Assembly: GCF_902167705.1 (NCBI RefSeq)
Contig: NZ_CABHMZ010000007.1
Coordinates: 124,001 to 188,000 of the forward strand
Reading direction: 5' to 3'
Source of the DNA: Streptococcus constellatus
GTDB taxonomy: Bacteria; Bacillota; Bacilli; Lactobacillales; Streptococcaceae
DNA length: 64,000 nucleotides
Positions 29,558 through 39,012 of the stretch are shown piece after piece (position 1 is the first letter of the stretch; each line of letters opens with the position of its first letter). Below the pieces are notes generated by a model. That model saw nothing but the letters and a program-made list of their open reading frames with translations, ran no database searches and was not told the origin of the DNA. The translations under genes were made by a program, and so were the position numbers.

Positions 29558-30246
29558 AGATTGTCCTTTGTGTGAATATGTGTCAGCAATAATTGAGCAA
29601 TTTCTTCTTTAGTAGTGGCTTCTATTACGGAATCTTGTTTGACCAAGTAAGCATGATGTTGATTATTGGAAATATCATACAAGTCATTTGCCACAATTAT
29701 TTCAGCTTGATTTTTAGCAAGACTGGCACGAGCAACTGCCAGTAACTCTTCCTTAGAAACATCCACTAAGAGTTTAAAACCAATTAGACGGATATGGGGA
29801 TTCCATTTTTTTACTTGGCTGATAATTTTCGGTGTTTGTTTGAGAAAGAGCACTTGATATTCATCTTGTGAAGAAATCTTCCCTTGTACGTTTGTTTTGT
29901 TCAAAAACTCTGTTAAATCCTGTGAAGCAGTGATTTGGTCAAATCCTGCCATATAAATAGGGGTATAGTCGGAAACAGCCATTGAGTGAATTAAAACATC
30001 ATGAGTGTTGACCAAAGGCTGCATTGTTTCCAGCAAATCTTGTACATTTTCAATGATTTGAATGGTTAAATTCGGATGAGCAGCAGGCTTGACAGCACTC
30101 TGTGTAGTGACTAAGGTGACCTGGTCGCCTTGGGCTAAGAAACTTTCCGCAATCAGTGCACCAAGTTTTCCTGTAGAGTGATTTGTAATAGAACGAACCT
30201 GATCAATTTTTTCGCTCGTTCCGCCAGAAGTAATCAATAGTTTCAT
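29554..30246 (-). CDS. coaB: Phosphopantothenate-cysteine ligase
   Basis: CoaB joins cysteine to 4'-phosphopantothenate. The 230-residue protein opens with LITSGGTSEKIDQVRSITNHSTGKLG, the nucleotide-binding start of the CoaB domain, and has VANDL near residue 182. It is the first gene of the coaB-coaC-panT unit and divergent from fhs. It has no SD: a TAAAAT box ends six bases before the ATG. Confidence 0.92.
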   Translation of the reverse strand: MKLLITSGGTSEKIDQVRSITNHSTGKLGALIAESFLAQGDQVTLVTTQSAVKPAAHPNLTIQIIENVQDLLETMQPLVNTHDVLIHSMAVSDYTPIYMAGFDQITASQDLTEFLNKTNVQGKISSQDEYQVLFLKQTPKIISQVKKWNPHIRLIGFKLLVDVSKEELLAVARASLAKNQAEIIVANDLYDISNNQHHAYLVKQDSVIEATTKEEIAQLLLTHIHTKDNL

Positions 30247-30252
30247 AACTAA

Positions 30253-30258
30253 ATTTTA
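30253..30258 (-). promoter_or_regulatory. -10 box directly before coaB (leaderless candidate)
   Basis: On the minus strand TAAAAT is followed by TTAGTT and then the coaB ATG, so a start seven bases past the -10 is the A of ATG. A TTTACG at 17-base spacing is a fair -35. No SD is present. Confidence 0.4.
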
Positions 30259-30347
30259 CACAAAAAAAGTTAATTCGTAAATAGAAAAGACTTTTCCGAA
30301 CGTTTTTGAGAATTTTAGCTTTGAAAGTGTTTGTTTTCTTTATTTTT

Positions 30348-30356
30348 TGATATAAT
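30348..30356 (+). promoter_or_regulatory. Extended -10 promoter of fhs
   Basis: TGATATAAT, with TATAAT at 30351-30356, lies 28 bases before the ATG, with CTGGAGG as the SD between. Confidence 0.55.
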
Positions 30357-30383
30357 AATCCTATCAAAACTGGAGGATTCCCA

Positions 30384-32054
30384 ATGAAAACGGATATAGA
30401 AATTGCTCAGAGTGTTGACTTGCAGCCGATTGCTGATGTGGTAGAGAAAGTCGGAATTGATTATGACGATTTGGAACTCTACGGCAAATACAAGGCTAAA
30501 TTGTCTTTTAATAAGATTCAGAAATTAAAAAAGAACCCAGTTGGTAAGCTGATTCTGGTAACAGCCATCAATCCGACACCGGCCGGCGAAGGAAAATCAA
30601 CTATTACTATTGGTTTGGCAGATGCCCTCAGCAAAATTGGCAAGAAAACCATGATTGCTATTCGTGAACCGTCTCTTGGACCAGTTATGGGAATCAAAGG
30701 CGGAGCCGCTGGAGGTGGTTATGCACAGGTTTTACCAATGGAAGACATCAATTTGCATTTCACAGGAGATATGCATGCGATTACCACTGCCAACAATGCT
30801 CTTTCTGCTTTGATTGACAATCATTTACATCAAGGAAATACTCTAGGAATTGACCAACGTCGCATCATCTGGAAGCGCGTGGTAGATCTGAATGACCGTG
30901 CTTTGCGGCATGTGACCGTCGGTCTAGGTAGTCCGGTTAATGGCATTCCGCGGGAAGATGGTTTTGATATTACAGTTGCATCTGAAATCATGGCTATTCT
31001 GTGCTTAGCGACAAGCATTGAGGACTTGAAAGAACGTCTAGCTAATATCGTTATTGGTTATCGTTATGATCGGACGCCTGTTTATGTTCGAGATTTGGAA
31101 GTAGAAGGGGCTCTTGCTCTCATCTTGAAAGACGCTATAAAGCCCAATCTAGTACAGACTATCTATGGCACACCGGCCTTTGTCCACGGCGGGCCATTTG
31201 CCAATATCGCTCACGGCTGTAACTCTGTTCTGGCGACGACAACAGCCCTGCATCTGGCAGACTACACGGTGACTGAAGCTGGCTTTGGTGCGGACCTGGG
31301 GGCTGAGAAATTCCTAGATATTAAAACACCCAATCTGCCGACTGCTCCAGATGTAGTAGTCATTGTTGCGACCCTCAGAGCTTTGAAAATGAACGGTGGT
31401 GTCGCTAAAGAAGACCTGACAACTGAGAATGTCGCAGCGGTTAAAGCAGGTTTTGCCAACCTTAAACGCCACGTGGAAAATATCCGTAAATTTGGTGTTC
31501 CAGCCGTAGTAGCTATCAATGAATTTGTTTCCGATACGGAAGCTGAAATTGCAGTGCTCAAGGAACTTTGTGCAGAGATTGATGTCCCTGTGGAATTGGC
31601 CAGTGTCTGGGCAGACGGAGCTGACGGTGGTTTAGCTCTTGCTGAAACTGTGATCAAAACAATTGAAACTAGCCCTGCCAACTACACTCGACTCTATGAT
31701 AACGCTCTGACAGTTGAAGAAAAAATCGAGAAAATTGTCAAGGAAATCTATCGCGGAACAAAAGTCAATTTTGAAAAGAAAGCAAAAACTCAAATTTCTC
31801 AAATTGTCAAGAACGGTTGGGATAAGCTGCCAATCTGTATGGCCAAGACCCAATACAGTTTTTCAGATAATCCAACGCTTCTGGGAGCACCAGAAAACTT
31901 TGAAATTACGATTCGTGAAGTTGTTCCAAAATTGGGCGCAGGCTTTATTGTCGCCCTGACCGGTGATGTTATGACTATGCCTGGTCTGCCAAAACGCCCA
32001 GCAGCCCTCAATATGGATGTGGCTCCAGACGGCACAGCTATTGGCTTGTTCTAA
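30384..32054 (+). CDS. fhs: Formate-tetrahydrofolate ligase
   Basis: Fhs makes 10-formyl-THF from formate, ATP and THF. The 556-residue protein has the ATP loop [19 protein letters not shown] and [11 protein letters not shown], and ends TAIGLF as the family does. Codon choice is visibly GC-richer than in the neighbouring coaB, suggesting a different recombination history for this block. Confidence 0.95.
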   Translation: MKTDIEIAQSVDLQPIADVVEKVGIDYDDLELYGKYKAKLSFNKIQKLKKNPVGKLILVTAINPTPAGEGKSTITIGLADALSKIGKKTMIAIREPSLGPVMGIKGGAAGGGYAQVLPMEDINLHFTGDMHAITTANNALSALIDNHLHQGNTLGIDQRRIIWKRVVDLNDRALRHVTVGLGSPVNGIPREDGFDITVASEIMAILCLATSIEDLKERLANIVIGYRYDRTPVYVRDLEVEGALALILKDAIKPNLVQTIYGTPAFVHGGPFANIAHGCNSVLATTTALHLADYTVTEAGFGADLGAEKFLDIKTPNLPTAPDVVVIVATLRALKMNGGVAKEDLTTENVAAVKAGFANLKRHVENIRKFGVPAVVAINEFVSDTEAEIAVLKELCAEIDVPVELASVWADGADGGLALAETVIKTIETSPANYTRLYDNALTVEEKIEKIVKEIYRGTKVNFEKKAKTQISQIVKNGWDKLPICMAKTQYSFSDNPTLLGAPENFEITIREVVPKLGAGFIVALTGDVMTMPGLPKRPAALNMDVAPDGTAIGLF

Positions 32055-32067
32055 TCAAGATTGCAAG

Positions 32068-32094
32068 GAAAAAGGCTTTTGAGGAGCCTTTTTC
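32068..32094 (+). terminator. Terminator of fhs
   Basis: GAAAAAGGCT (32068-32077) and AGCCTTTTTC (32085-32094) form a perfect 10-bp stem with the Ts inside the 3' arm. Confidence 0.8.
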
Positions 32095-32142
32095 TGGTAT
32101 CAATGATTATGACTTAGCTTTTTCTTTATAGGAGATGCTTTT

Positions 32143-32679
32143 TTGCCAAAAAGAAGTATCGAACAAGAGTTGAGTTATTTATTCTCAGGGGAACTGACGA
32201 GCGTATTTTTATTCTGTATCGTGTATCTAATATATATAAAACCAGAAACAAGATTTGCGCCTTCGAGTGCAATCATCTATTTTCCTTTTTTCATTCTCAA
32301 TTTGATTTTGATTCAAGGTGCTTTATATTGGTTAAACTGTCTAAAGAAAATCCAAAAAAAGCAAGATTTGGAAACTCGGATTGTTGCACCAATTTATAAA
32401 TTCTTAAAAGTACTTGATTATATGTTGATGTTTGCTTATATACCGATTTGGCTAATGACCTTTAGAGAAAATAACACAAACGCAATGATTGGAATCGGTT
32501 TATGGCTTTTTGCTTTTTTAGAATTGGTGAACTATTTTCACTATCGGCTATCTTACTACACAAAAAATCGCTTAGGGTTACAAGTTATCAAGCCTCTCAG
32601 GTTACTAATCACTGGAAAAGCCACCAAACCTCAAATCGCAAAAGAAATTATCCTATATAATAAGAAATATAGGAAATAA
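32143..32679 (+). CDS. Membrane protein of unknown function
   Basis: I do not recognise this 178-residue protein. It has four hydrophobic segments at about residues 19-33, 42-64, 88-106 and 113-133, and a basic C-terminal tail. The start is TTG 32143 behind AGGAG (32131-32135). It stands alone between the fhs terminator and a GNAT gene. A shared composition with its AT-rich flanks, unlike fhs, suggests it is not part of the fhs block. Confidence 0.65.
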   Translation: MPKRSIEQELSYLFSGELTSVFLFCIVYLIYIKPETRFAPSSAIIYFPFFILNLILIQGALYWLNCLKKIQKKQDLETRIVAPIYKFLKVLDYMLMFAYIPIWLMTFRENNTNAMIGIGLWLFAFLELVNYFHYRLSYYTKNRLGLQVIKPLRLLITGKATKPQIAKEIILYNKKYRK

Positions 32680-32800
32680 TCTTAGTAGTTTTTCTATTAT
32701 AATAAAATATGCAATTCTAATACTCTTTACGAAATGGTAGAATTGGATGACGCACGTGAAAATTGAATTTAGTTTTATTTCTTTTGAAAAAGGAGACGCA

Positions 32801-33343
32801 ATGAACATCAGATTTGCAAGAAAAGAAGATGCAGCAGCTTTGGTGACAATCTACGCTCCCTATGTGGAGAAGACGGCTATCACTTTTGAGTATGAGGTGC
32901 CGACTGTCGAGGAATTCGCCGATCGGATTGAGAAAATCTTGGATAAATTTCCCTACTTGATCGCTGAAGAGGACGGGGTCATTCTGGGCTATGCTTATGC
33001 TTCGACTTACTATGGACGTACGGCCTATGACTGGGTCTGCGAGCTGTCGGTTTATCTGGCTGAGGATGCACGCGGCAAGGGTCTGGGAAGCAAGCTTTAT
33101 GATGCCTTAGAAGGGATTTTAGACCAACAGGGTTATATCCATTTTCTAGCTTGTATTGCACTGCCGAATGACGCCAGTATTTCTTTCCATAAAAAACGTG
33201 GTTATCAGCAAGTGGCTCATTTCCCAAAAATTGGTTACAAGTTCGGCCAGTGGCATGATACAGTTTGGTTGCAGAAGAGTTTAGATAAACCAGCAAGACC
33301 AATTAAATTAGTCAAAGATATAGGTATTGAAAATGAATGGTAA
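32801..33343 (+). CDS. GNAT acetyltransferase, phosphinothricin acetyltransferase-like
   Basis: The 180-residue protein has the acetyl-CoA loop EDARGKGLGSKLYDAL and the segments IYAPYVEKTAITFEYEVP and HKKRGYQQVAHFPKIGYKFG seen in Pat/Bar-type N-acetyltransferases. Such enzymes acetylate methionine sulfoximine or related amino acids in bacteria. Start ATG 32801 follows AAAAGGAG; an upstream frame extension lacks any SD. The gene ends one base before the alkD start. Confidence 0.88.
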   Translation: MNIRFARKEDAAALVTIYAPYVEKTAITFEYEVPTVEEFADRIEKILDKFPYLIAEEDGVILGYAYASTYYGRTAYDWVCELSVYLAEDARGKGLGSKLYDALEGILDQQGYIHFLACIALPNDASISFHKKRGYQQVAHFPKIGYKFGQWHDTVWLQKSLDKPARPIKLVKDIGIENEW

Positions 33344-33344
33344 T

Positions 33345-33998
33345 ATGAAAGCAGAAGACATTTTCCAAGAATTAAAAGAAGTAGCGAACTCTGATGACGC
33401 CGTTCATATGAGAGCATATATGAAAAGCCAGTTTGAATTTTTAGGAGTTAAAACACCTATTAGGCGACAAATCTCTAAAATATTTTTTAAGAAACATCAC
33501 AAATCTACGATAGATTGGGGATTTATTGACCAGGCCTGGAAGAATCCCTATCGTGAAATGCAATATGTGGTGCTAGATTACTTACAACTAAAACAAAAAG
33601 CCTTGACCTCAAACGATTTACCAAAGATAAAGAAATTAGCACAAACAAAGCCATGGTGGGACACGATTGACTTTTTGTGCCGCTCAGTAGGCTATATTAG
33701 TTTGCATTATCCTGAGACAAAGAAAATAGTATTAGATTGGAGCAGGGATGAAGATTTTTGGCTGCGGCGCCTTGCCCTTGAGCACCAATTGCTTCAAAAA
33801 GAAGAAACGGATACCGAGCTCTTGGAGCAGATCCTAATCAACAATCTGGGCCAGACAGAGTTTTTCATCAATAAGGCCATCGGCTGGGCCCTGCGAGATT
33901 ACTCCAAGACCAATCCTGTCTGGGTGCAGGAGTTTATCGAAAAATACAAAGATAGACTGAGCAAACTCAGTATTAAAGAAGGAAGCAAGTATTTATGA
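33345..33998 (+). CDS. AlkD-type DNA alkylation repair glycosylase
   Basis: AlkD proteins are HEAT-repeat glycosylases that remove bulky or cationic alkylated bases. The 217-residue protein has the family runs GVKTPIRRQ, KPWWDTIDFL and FINKAIGWALRDYSKTNP. The start is not certain: ATG 33345 lies one base after the GNAT stop, while ATG 33333 and TTG 33327 overlap it. The first part is AT-rich and the last ~240 bases, from about 33755, are GC-rich, as if two alleles had been joined. Confidence 0.88.
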   Translation: MKAEDIFQELKEVANSDDAVHMRAYMKSQFEFLGVKTPIRRQISKIFFKKHHKSTIDWGFIDQAWKNPYREMQYVVLDYLQLKQKALTSNDLPKIKKLAQTKPWWDTIDFLCRSVGYISLHYPETKKIVLDWSRDEDFWLRRLALEHQLLQKEETDTELLEQILINNLGQTEFFINKAIGWALRDYSKTNPVWVQEFIEKYKDRLSKLSIKEGSKYL

Positions 33999-34111
33999 AA
34001 AGGATAATGATAGACTTCTTTCGTTTATCTTTTTCCTTCGCACCCATTAACAATTGAAATCATTTTGAGTCAAAAGATAAAGCACAATCAGACAATTATC
34101 AATCAATAAAC

Positions 34112-34167
34112 AAAACCTGAACCAATCCTCTAGGATAAGCCTCCTAAAGAGAATCGGTTCAGGTTTT
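34112..34167. terminator. Bidirectional terminator between alkD and mleR
   Basis: AAAACCTGAACC (34112-34123) and GGTTCAGGTTTT (34156-34167) form a perfect 12-bp stem with A and T runs on both sides. It overlaps the mleR stop. Confidence 0.75.
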
Positions 34168-35057
34168 TATTTTTCTTGAAGAAGATTGGTGATGTAATCA
34201 AAGAAATTGATTATATCTTCATTTAAAATTGTTGATGTTAGACTGGCAAGATAGATATAAAATGTTATTTTATCCTCCTTAGACAGAGGGATTTTAACCA
34301 ATTTATCCTCATCGTCTGAAAGAGCAAAATCTGCTAAAAGGCTGATACCGATATTTTTACGCAGCATCTGCTTTAGCAGGGAAACGTCATCCGTCTGAAA
34401 AAAGATTTCAGCTTTATTGTGATGCTTTTGATTTAACTCACGAAAAGCTTTCAGGTGAATGAAATGCTGGTCAAGGACGATAAAAGATTCATCAATCAAT
34501 TCCGAAAAGGAGAGAATTTCTTTACTGGCTAACGGATGGGATTTAGACATGACGACAAATAGTTGACTTGAAAATAACTCCCGCAAGTTTAAGGTGTTGT
34601 GCGAAAAGGAGCCGAGTGTCGCAATAAAGCTGGCATCTAAATCTCCATTTTCCAAGAGTCGAAGCAATTCGACAGAACCTCCCCGAATAGGACGGATTTT
34701 TTGGAAAACGGCAGTTTTATCATCATTTTCAGAAATAAATGACAGTAAATAATTCATAATCATCGGCGGGAATCCGACAGTCGAATAATGCGCTAATGAG
34801 CGATTGATTTCTTTATGGGCAGAAGAAAGCTCAGGCAGGATGCGCTTGAGATGGCTTAGGAGGATTTCTCCTTGCTCTGTCAAAGAAAAAGTACGATGAG
34901 ACGGATCTGCTGCAATGAGTTTGCAATTAAATTCTTCTTCTAAGCGTTTTACGGCATAAGAAACAGACGGCTGACTGATGTCAAATTTCTTGGCGACAGC
35001 AGTATAAGATTGAAGCTGCGTGAGAGAATAAAAATACTCAAAATCTTTTATGTTCAT
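34167..35057 (-). CDS. mleR: LysR-family regulator of malolactic genes
   Basis: The 296-residue protein has the LysR winged helix (KKFDISQPSVSYAVKRLEEEF at about residues 20-40) and a ligand-binding domain after residue 90. It is divergent from mleS-mleP, so it should be MleR, the malate-responsive activator of malolactic fermentation. The start ATG 35057 follows AGAGG; the frame extends nine codons upstream without SD. Confidence 0.88.
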   Translation of the reverse strand: MNIKDFEYFYSLTQLQSYTAVAKKFDISQPSVSYAVKRLEEEFNCKLIAADPSHRTFSLTEQGEILLSHLKRILPELSSAHKEINRSLAHYSTVGFPPMIMNYLLSFISENDDKTAVFQKIRPIRGGSVELLRLLENGDLDASFIATLGSFSHNTLNLRELFSSQLFVVMSKSHPLASKEILSFSELIDESFIVLDQHFIHLKAFRELNQKHHNKAEIFFQTDDVSLLKQMLRKNIGISLLADFALSDDEDKLVKIPLSKEDKITFYIYLASLTSTILNEDIINFFDYITNLLQEK

Positions 35058-35117
35058 GGTTACCTCTTTCTTCAAGTGTAACACAAAGAGGTGAAATTAG
35101 GGCAAAAGAAAATTGGT

Positions 35118-35132
35118 ATAAATAAATTTTAT
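35118..35132 (+). promoter_or_regulatory. Possible LysR-type operator of mleR/mleS
   Basis: ATAAA-TAAAT-TTTAT is an interrupted palindrome of the T-N11-A type used by LysR regulators. It lies 15 bases before the mleS -35 and between the two divergent genes. Confidence 0.4.
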
Positions 35133-35146
35133 CCGTACTGCTGTTT

Positions 35147-35176
35147 TTGACTATAGGAACACTTTTATTTTATAAT
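35147..35176 (+). promoter_or_regulatory. Promoter of mleS-mleP
   Basis: TTGACT (35147-35152), an 18-base spacer and TATAAT (35171-35176). The transcript would have a leader of roughly 80 bases before mleS. Confidence 0.65.
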
Positions 35177-35260
35177 AAAGCAAACAGAGGATGGTTTTTG
35201 AGCGACAGATCAAGCCTAAAAATCCATTTTTCTTACCCTAAAAACCAAGGAGCAGTCTAT

Positions 35261-36883
35261 ATGAAAGCACATGAAATTTTAAATAATCCTTTTTTGAATA
35301 AAGGCACAGCCTTCACAGAAGCAGAACGCAAAGAGCTTGGGCTCGTCGGACTCTTGCCGCCTTATGTCCAAACCTTGGAAGAACAGGCAGCTCAAACCTA
35401 CCATCATTATCAGCAAAAAGGCAGCAATCTTGAAAAACGCTTGTTTTTGATGGAGATTTTCAATACCAACCGAACTCTCTTTTACTATCTATTTAGTCAG
35501 CATATCAAGGAATTCAACCCCATTGTCTACGACCCTACAATCGCTGATACCATCGAGGGCTATAGCGATCTCTTTGTAGATCCTCAGTATGCCGGGTATT
35601 TGGACATCAACCATCCTGAAAACATCGAAGAAATGCTGAAAAACGCGGCAGGAGACCATGAAATCCGGCTGATTGTGGTGACAGATGCAGAAGGAATCCT
35701 GGGAATCGGTGACTGGGGCACCAATGGTGTAGATATTTCAGTCGGCAAACTCATGGTCTATACTGCAGCAGCAGGAATTGATCCAAAATCCGTCTTGCCA
35801 CTAGTTATTGACGCAGGAACCAATCGCAAGGAGTTGTTAGACAATCCAAATTATCTTGGAAATCGTCATGAAAGAGTTCGTGGAGACCGTTACTATGATT
35901 TTGTTGATCAATTTGTCCAAACAGCTGAGCGTCTTTTCCCTAAACTCTACCTGCATTGGGAAGACTTTGGCCGCTTAAATGCTGCAACTATTTTAAACAA
36001 ATACAAAGATAGAATCCCAACTTTTAACGATGATATCCAAGGGACAGGAATTGTCACTTTGGGTGGTATCTTTGGTTCTCTGGACGTCACTGGTGAAAAA
36101 CTAAGCGACCAGATCTATCTCTGCTACGGCGGCGGTACAGCGGGTGCGGGAATCGCTGCGCGTGTACACAGAGAGATGGTAGTAGATGGTTTGTCAGAAG
36201 AGGAAGCCTATAAACGCTTTTTCATGGTTGACAAGCAAGGTCTGCTCTTTGATGACATGGATGACTTAACTCCTGAGCAAAAAACCTTTGCTAAGAAACG
36301 CTCCGACTTCCCAAATGCAGATAAACTCATAGATTTGCTTGAAGTAGTGAAGACGGTCAAACCAACAATCTTAGTGGGAACTTCTACGCAGCCCAACACT
36401 TTCACCAAAGAAATCGTAGAAGCCATGTGTCAAAACACAGAACGGCCCATCATCTTCCCGCTCAGCAACCCTACAAAACTAGCAGAAGCATCTGCCGAGG
36501 ACTTGATCAAATGGTCTGACGGAAAAGCCTTTGTGGCAACAGGTATCCCAGCGGATGATGTGGAGTACAAAGGTGTGACCTATCAAATCGGTCAGGCCAA
36601 CAATGCTCTCATCTACCCTGGTTTAGGTCTGGGTGTCCTTGGCTCAGAGGCCAAGCTGCTGACAGATGAAATGATTGGGGCTGCAGCCCATTCCTTGAGC
36701 GGCATTGTGGATATTACCCAGCCTGGAGCTCCCGTTCTTCCGCCTTTCAAATACGTGACAGAAGTATCTATCAAGGTAGCAGAAGCCGTCGCCAAAAAAG
36801 CTCAAGAGCAGGGTCTTGCACAAGCAGCAGAGAAAGATATGGCTAAAGCAGTAGGCGATTTGAAATGGTATCCAAGATACTAA
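35261..36883 (+). CDS. mleS: Malolactic enzyme
   Basis: MleS converts L-malate to L-lactate and CO2 with NAD and Mn2+, which de-acidifies the cell. The 540-residue protein has [16 protein letters not shown] [25 protein letters not shown] and the NAD loop [13 protein letters not shown] of the malic enzyme family. Start ATG 35261 follows AAGGAG; a longer frame upstream covers the promoter and is rejected. The permease gene follows 14 bases later. The malolactic and malic enzymes are related, but the divergent MleR and the permease favour MleS. Confidence 0.92.
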   Translation: MKAHEILNNPFLNKGTAFTEAERKELGLVGLLPPYVQTLEEQAAQTYHHYQQKGSNLEKRLFLMEIFNTNRTLFYYLFSQHIKEFNPIVYDPTIADTIEGYSDLFVDPQYAGYLDINHPENIEEMLKNAAGDHEIRLIVVTDAEGILGIGDWGTNGVDISVGKLMVYTAAAGIDPKSVLPLVIDAGTNRKELLDNPNYLGNRHERVRGDRYYDFVDQFVQTAERLFPKLYLHWEDFGRLNAATILNKYKDRIPTFNDDIQGTGIVTLGGIFGSLDVTGEKLSDQIYLCYGGGTAGAGIAARVHREMVVDGLSEEEAYKRFFMVDKQGLLFDDMDDLTPEQKTFAKKRSDFPNADKLIDLLEVVKTVKPTILVGTSTQPNTFTKEIVEAMCQNTERPIIFPLSNPTKLAEASAEDLIKWSDGKAFVATGIPADDVEYKGVTYQIGQANNALIYPGLGLGVLGSEAKLLTDEMIGAAAHSLSGIVDITQPGAPVLPPFKYVTEVSIKVAEAVAKKAQEQGLAQAAEKDMAKAVGDLKWYPRY

Positions 36884-36897
36884 GATAGGAGGTTTTT

Positions 36898-37845
36898 ATG
36901 AATATCTTTTTAACCTCTATTCAAAGTATCATCCCAATTATTGCAATCATTGTATTAGGCTATATCTTGCAAGTAAGGGGCTGGTTCGGAGAAGACTTCG
37001 GTCCCAATCTGTCCCGCCTCATAATGAATGTAGCCTTGCCGGTTTCAATCTTTGTCTCTGTCTTAAAGTATATGACTTTGAGCAAGCTTGTTTCGTTATC
37101 AGGAGCTCTCCTTTGGGTTTTGGTAGCTTTTGCCATCGGCTATCTCCTTGCTTTTGCGGCAGTAAAGTTATTCAAGGTGCGCCCCGGTCGTCGGGCAACC
37201 ATGATTAATACTTTCGTCAATGCCAATACGATTTTTATCGGACTTCCTTTAAATGTTGCCCTCTTCGGGGACAAGGCACTTCCATATTTCCTGGTTTACT
37301 ATATCGCCAACACCATCTCTACTTGGACGCTTGGAGTCTATCTGATGACGAGTGACAGTAAGACAAGAAAAAAGAAAGCAGGGCAAAAATTTGACTGGAA
37401 AAAGCTCTTGCCAGCTCCTCTGATTGGTTTTCTCGTCGCCTTAGTCTTTCTTATCTTAGGCTGGGAAGTACCTAGTTTTGCCAACAGTACCCTTACTTAC
37501 ATTGGAAACTTGGTAACTCCTTTGTCTCTTATTTACATTGGAATCATTTTAGCTAAAGCAGGTTTGAGCACAATTCGGTTCGATAAGGATTCTGTTGTGA
37601 CCTTAGTTGGTAAATTTATCTTAGCACCAATAACAATGGTTATCCTTTTGAATTTAGTAGCAAGCGGATTGCCTGCGATGGAATACAAGACCTTCGTTGT
37701 CCAATCTGCCGCACCTGCCCTTGCAGTTCTCCCAATTCTTGCCAGTCAGGGCGGTGGTGATGTCGAATTTACGACAAATGTTGTGACATTAAGTACCGTC
37801 TTATTTGTAATTGTTATTCCAGTTGTTGTGACATTGCTTGGATAA
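36898..37845 (+). CDS. mleP: Malate permease (auxin efflux carrier family)
   Basis: A 315-residue membrane protein with about ten hydrophobic segments and the AEC-family opening IIPIIAIIVLGYIL. Placement 14 bases after mleS, behind GGAGG, makes it the malate/lactate transporter MleP. Confidence 0.88.
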   Translation: MNIFLTSIQSIIPIIAIIVLGYILQVRGWFGEDFGPNLSRLIMNVALPVSIFVSVLKYMTLSKLVSLSGALLWVLVAFAIGYLLAFAAVKLFKVRPGRRATMINTFVNANTIFIGLPLNVALFGDKALPYFLVYYIANTISTWTLGVYLMTSDSKTRKKKAGQKFDWKKLLPAPLIGFLVALVFLILGWEVPSFANSTLTYIGNLVTPLSLIYIGIILAKAGLSTIRFDKDSVVTLVGKFILAPITMVILLNLVASGLPAMEYKTFVVQSAAPALAVLPILASQGGGDVEFTTNVVTLSTVLFVIVIPVVVTLLG

Positions 37846-37868
37846 AGCATTATTAAAAATAATAGCAA

Positions 37869-37894
37869 AACGCCCTGACAACAGTCGGGGCGTT
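37869..37894. terminator. Hairpin between converging mleP and the YoaK gene
   Basis: AACGCCCTGAC (37869-37879) pairs with GTCGGGGCGTT (37884-37894) with one G-U and a 4-base loop. Only short A/T runs flank it. Confidence 0.6.
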
Positions 37895-37902
37895 AATTGA
37901 TG

Positions 37903-38595
37903 TTAGATATTCTTTTGTTTTAGATGATGTATATGGTTGTATCTAGTATAATGGATGCTAATAATCGTCAAAATAGTGGTAACTGTCCAGATAGCATATT
38001 GGTGAATGAGTTGTGTGAGAAATCCAGTAAAAATAGCACCTCCGATGAAACTAGCAACAATCATAGAGTAATTAACAGCCTGTCTTTGAATAATATGTCT
38101 ACGCTCCTTAAAACGAATGTATTCATACCAAGCAGTGACCATTTTCCGATAATTTCCTGAAGTCATCATAATCATGTAGGGATAAGACTCAATTTTTGAG
38201 CCTGTATAAGTTAGCATGACCATTCCGGTAGAGGTTGCAAGCAATATCACCCATATAAAATAATGTGAGTGAAAGAAAGGAAAGAGGAAAGTGGTAAGAG
38301 TTAACGGTAAGATTCCCCAAGTACGCCAATGAGAGCTTTTCGCCCGTTCTTTAAGCAGAATGCCAAGGATAAAACCAAGAGTAAAGAAGATAAGTGAAAG
38401 AATATGGTAAGCAGTTTTTACAGCGGCTCCATTCCAATCGGCTACGATTAAAATGATATTCCCTGTTTGGGTCGCGATCAGCGTGCTGAATTGCATATGC
38501 GAGAAAACATCCAGGCAGCCACCCACAGCTCCAAGCAAGAGAGCTATCACTCTCGTATCTTGAGGCATAGGGACAGGCTGTTTCGTTGTATCCAT
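37903..38595 (-). CDS. YoaK/DUF1275 family membrane protein
   Basis: A 230-residue protein with six hydrophobic segments and family runs GAVGGCLDVFSHMQFSTLIA and TQTGNI near residues 18-47. DUF1275 proteins are of unknown function; a transport role is assumed for the family. ATG 38595 follows an AGGAGG site (38604-38609). It stands alone. Confidence 0.85.
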   Translation of the reverse strand: MDTTKQPVPMPQDTRVIALLLGAVGGCLDVFSHMQFSTLIATQTGNIILIVADWNGAAVKTAYHILSLIFFTLGFILGILLKERAKSSHWRTWGILPLTLTTFLFPFFHSHYFIWVILLATSTGMVMLTYTGSKIESYPYMIMMTSGNYRKMVTAWYEYIRFKERRHIIQRQAVNYSMIVASFIGGAIFTGFLTQLIHQYAIWTVTTILTIISIHYTRYNHIHHLKQKNI

Positions 38596-38683
38596 GACTT
38601 CATCCTCCTAGAAACTATTTTACTCTTTTAAAGAACGAATTTCAAACATAGGATAAGTTGGAAATTTTAATAATAAAAATAGT

Positions 38684-38712
38684 TTGACTTTTGGAATTTT
38701 CTATAGTAGAAT
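38684..38712 (+). promoter_or_regulatory. Promoter of the asd-type RNA
   Basis: TTGACT (38684-38689), 17-base spacer, TAGAAT (38707-38712). Transcription should start near 38719. Confidence 0.7.
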
Positions 38713-38718
38713 GCTAGA

Positions 38719-38836
38719 TATGCGATGAGTCGATAGGTGGCGCAAGCCACATATTGAGCATGGGAGGTCATATATGCAGGAGCGGACCTTGATGAGTTGT
38801 GTGAACCTGCTCATCACACGAAAGTGCCCTTAGGGA
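38719..38836 (+). ncRNA. asd RNA motif (structured RNA upstream of asd)
   Basis: The asd motif is a conserved RNA of Lactobacillales described upstream of asd genes, and later seen as a separate small RNA in some streptococci. Here a strong promoter drives a region with a GTGGC-GCAA-GCCAC hairpin (38737-38750), AGGTC/GACCT pairing (38765-38789) and TGATGAG/CTCATCA pairing (38790-38816), and asd begins at 39096. Because a terminator and a separate promoter stand before asd, it may act as a short RNA rather than as a riboswitch. I place it from context and helices; no covariance search was run. Confidence 0.6.
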
Positions 38837-38883
38837 GTGGGACTACGAACTAAAAATTTTCGATTTTTAGTTCGTAGTCCCAC
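38837..38883 (+). repeat. Perfect 21-bp inverted repeat
   Basis: The arms 38837-38857 and 38863-38883 are exact reverse complements with a TTTCG loop, starting GTGGGACTACGAAC. No T run follows, so it is not a classical terminator. The outer gtgggac sequence is shared with other hairpins in this window, so it could be a mobile hairpin unit or the 3' end/processing site of the asd RNA. Confidence 0.7.
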
Positions 38884-38980
38884 CCCCGCAAGGTTGGTTA
38901 GGTGCTCTTCCGAGCTTGAAAAGCGAATGAAGAGCCCAATCACCTACTGCGTTATTCGTTTATTACTAAATCTGATAGAA

Positions 38981-39012
38981 GCTGGGACACTTTTTGCCCA
39001 GCCTCTTTTTTT
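38981..39012 (+). terminator. Terminator before asd
   Basis: GCTGGG (38981-38986) and CCCAGC (38997-39002), 10-base loop, then CTCTTTTTTTT. It would end the transcript from the asd-RNA promoter about 270 nt after its start. Confidence 0.7.

Noticed and set aside
38719..38836. 6S RNA, tmRNA or SRP RNA
   Set aside because: None of the hallmark sequences (such as the SRP GGAAGCAGCC-type loop or tmRNA tag frame) is present; position before asd fits the asd motif better.
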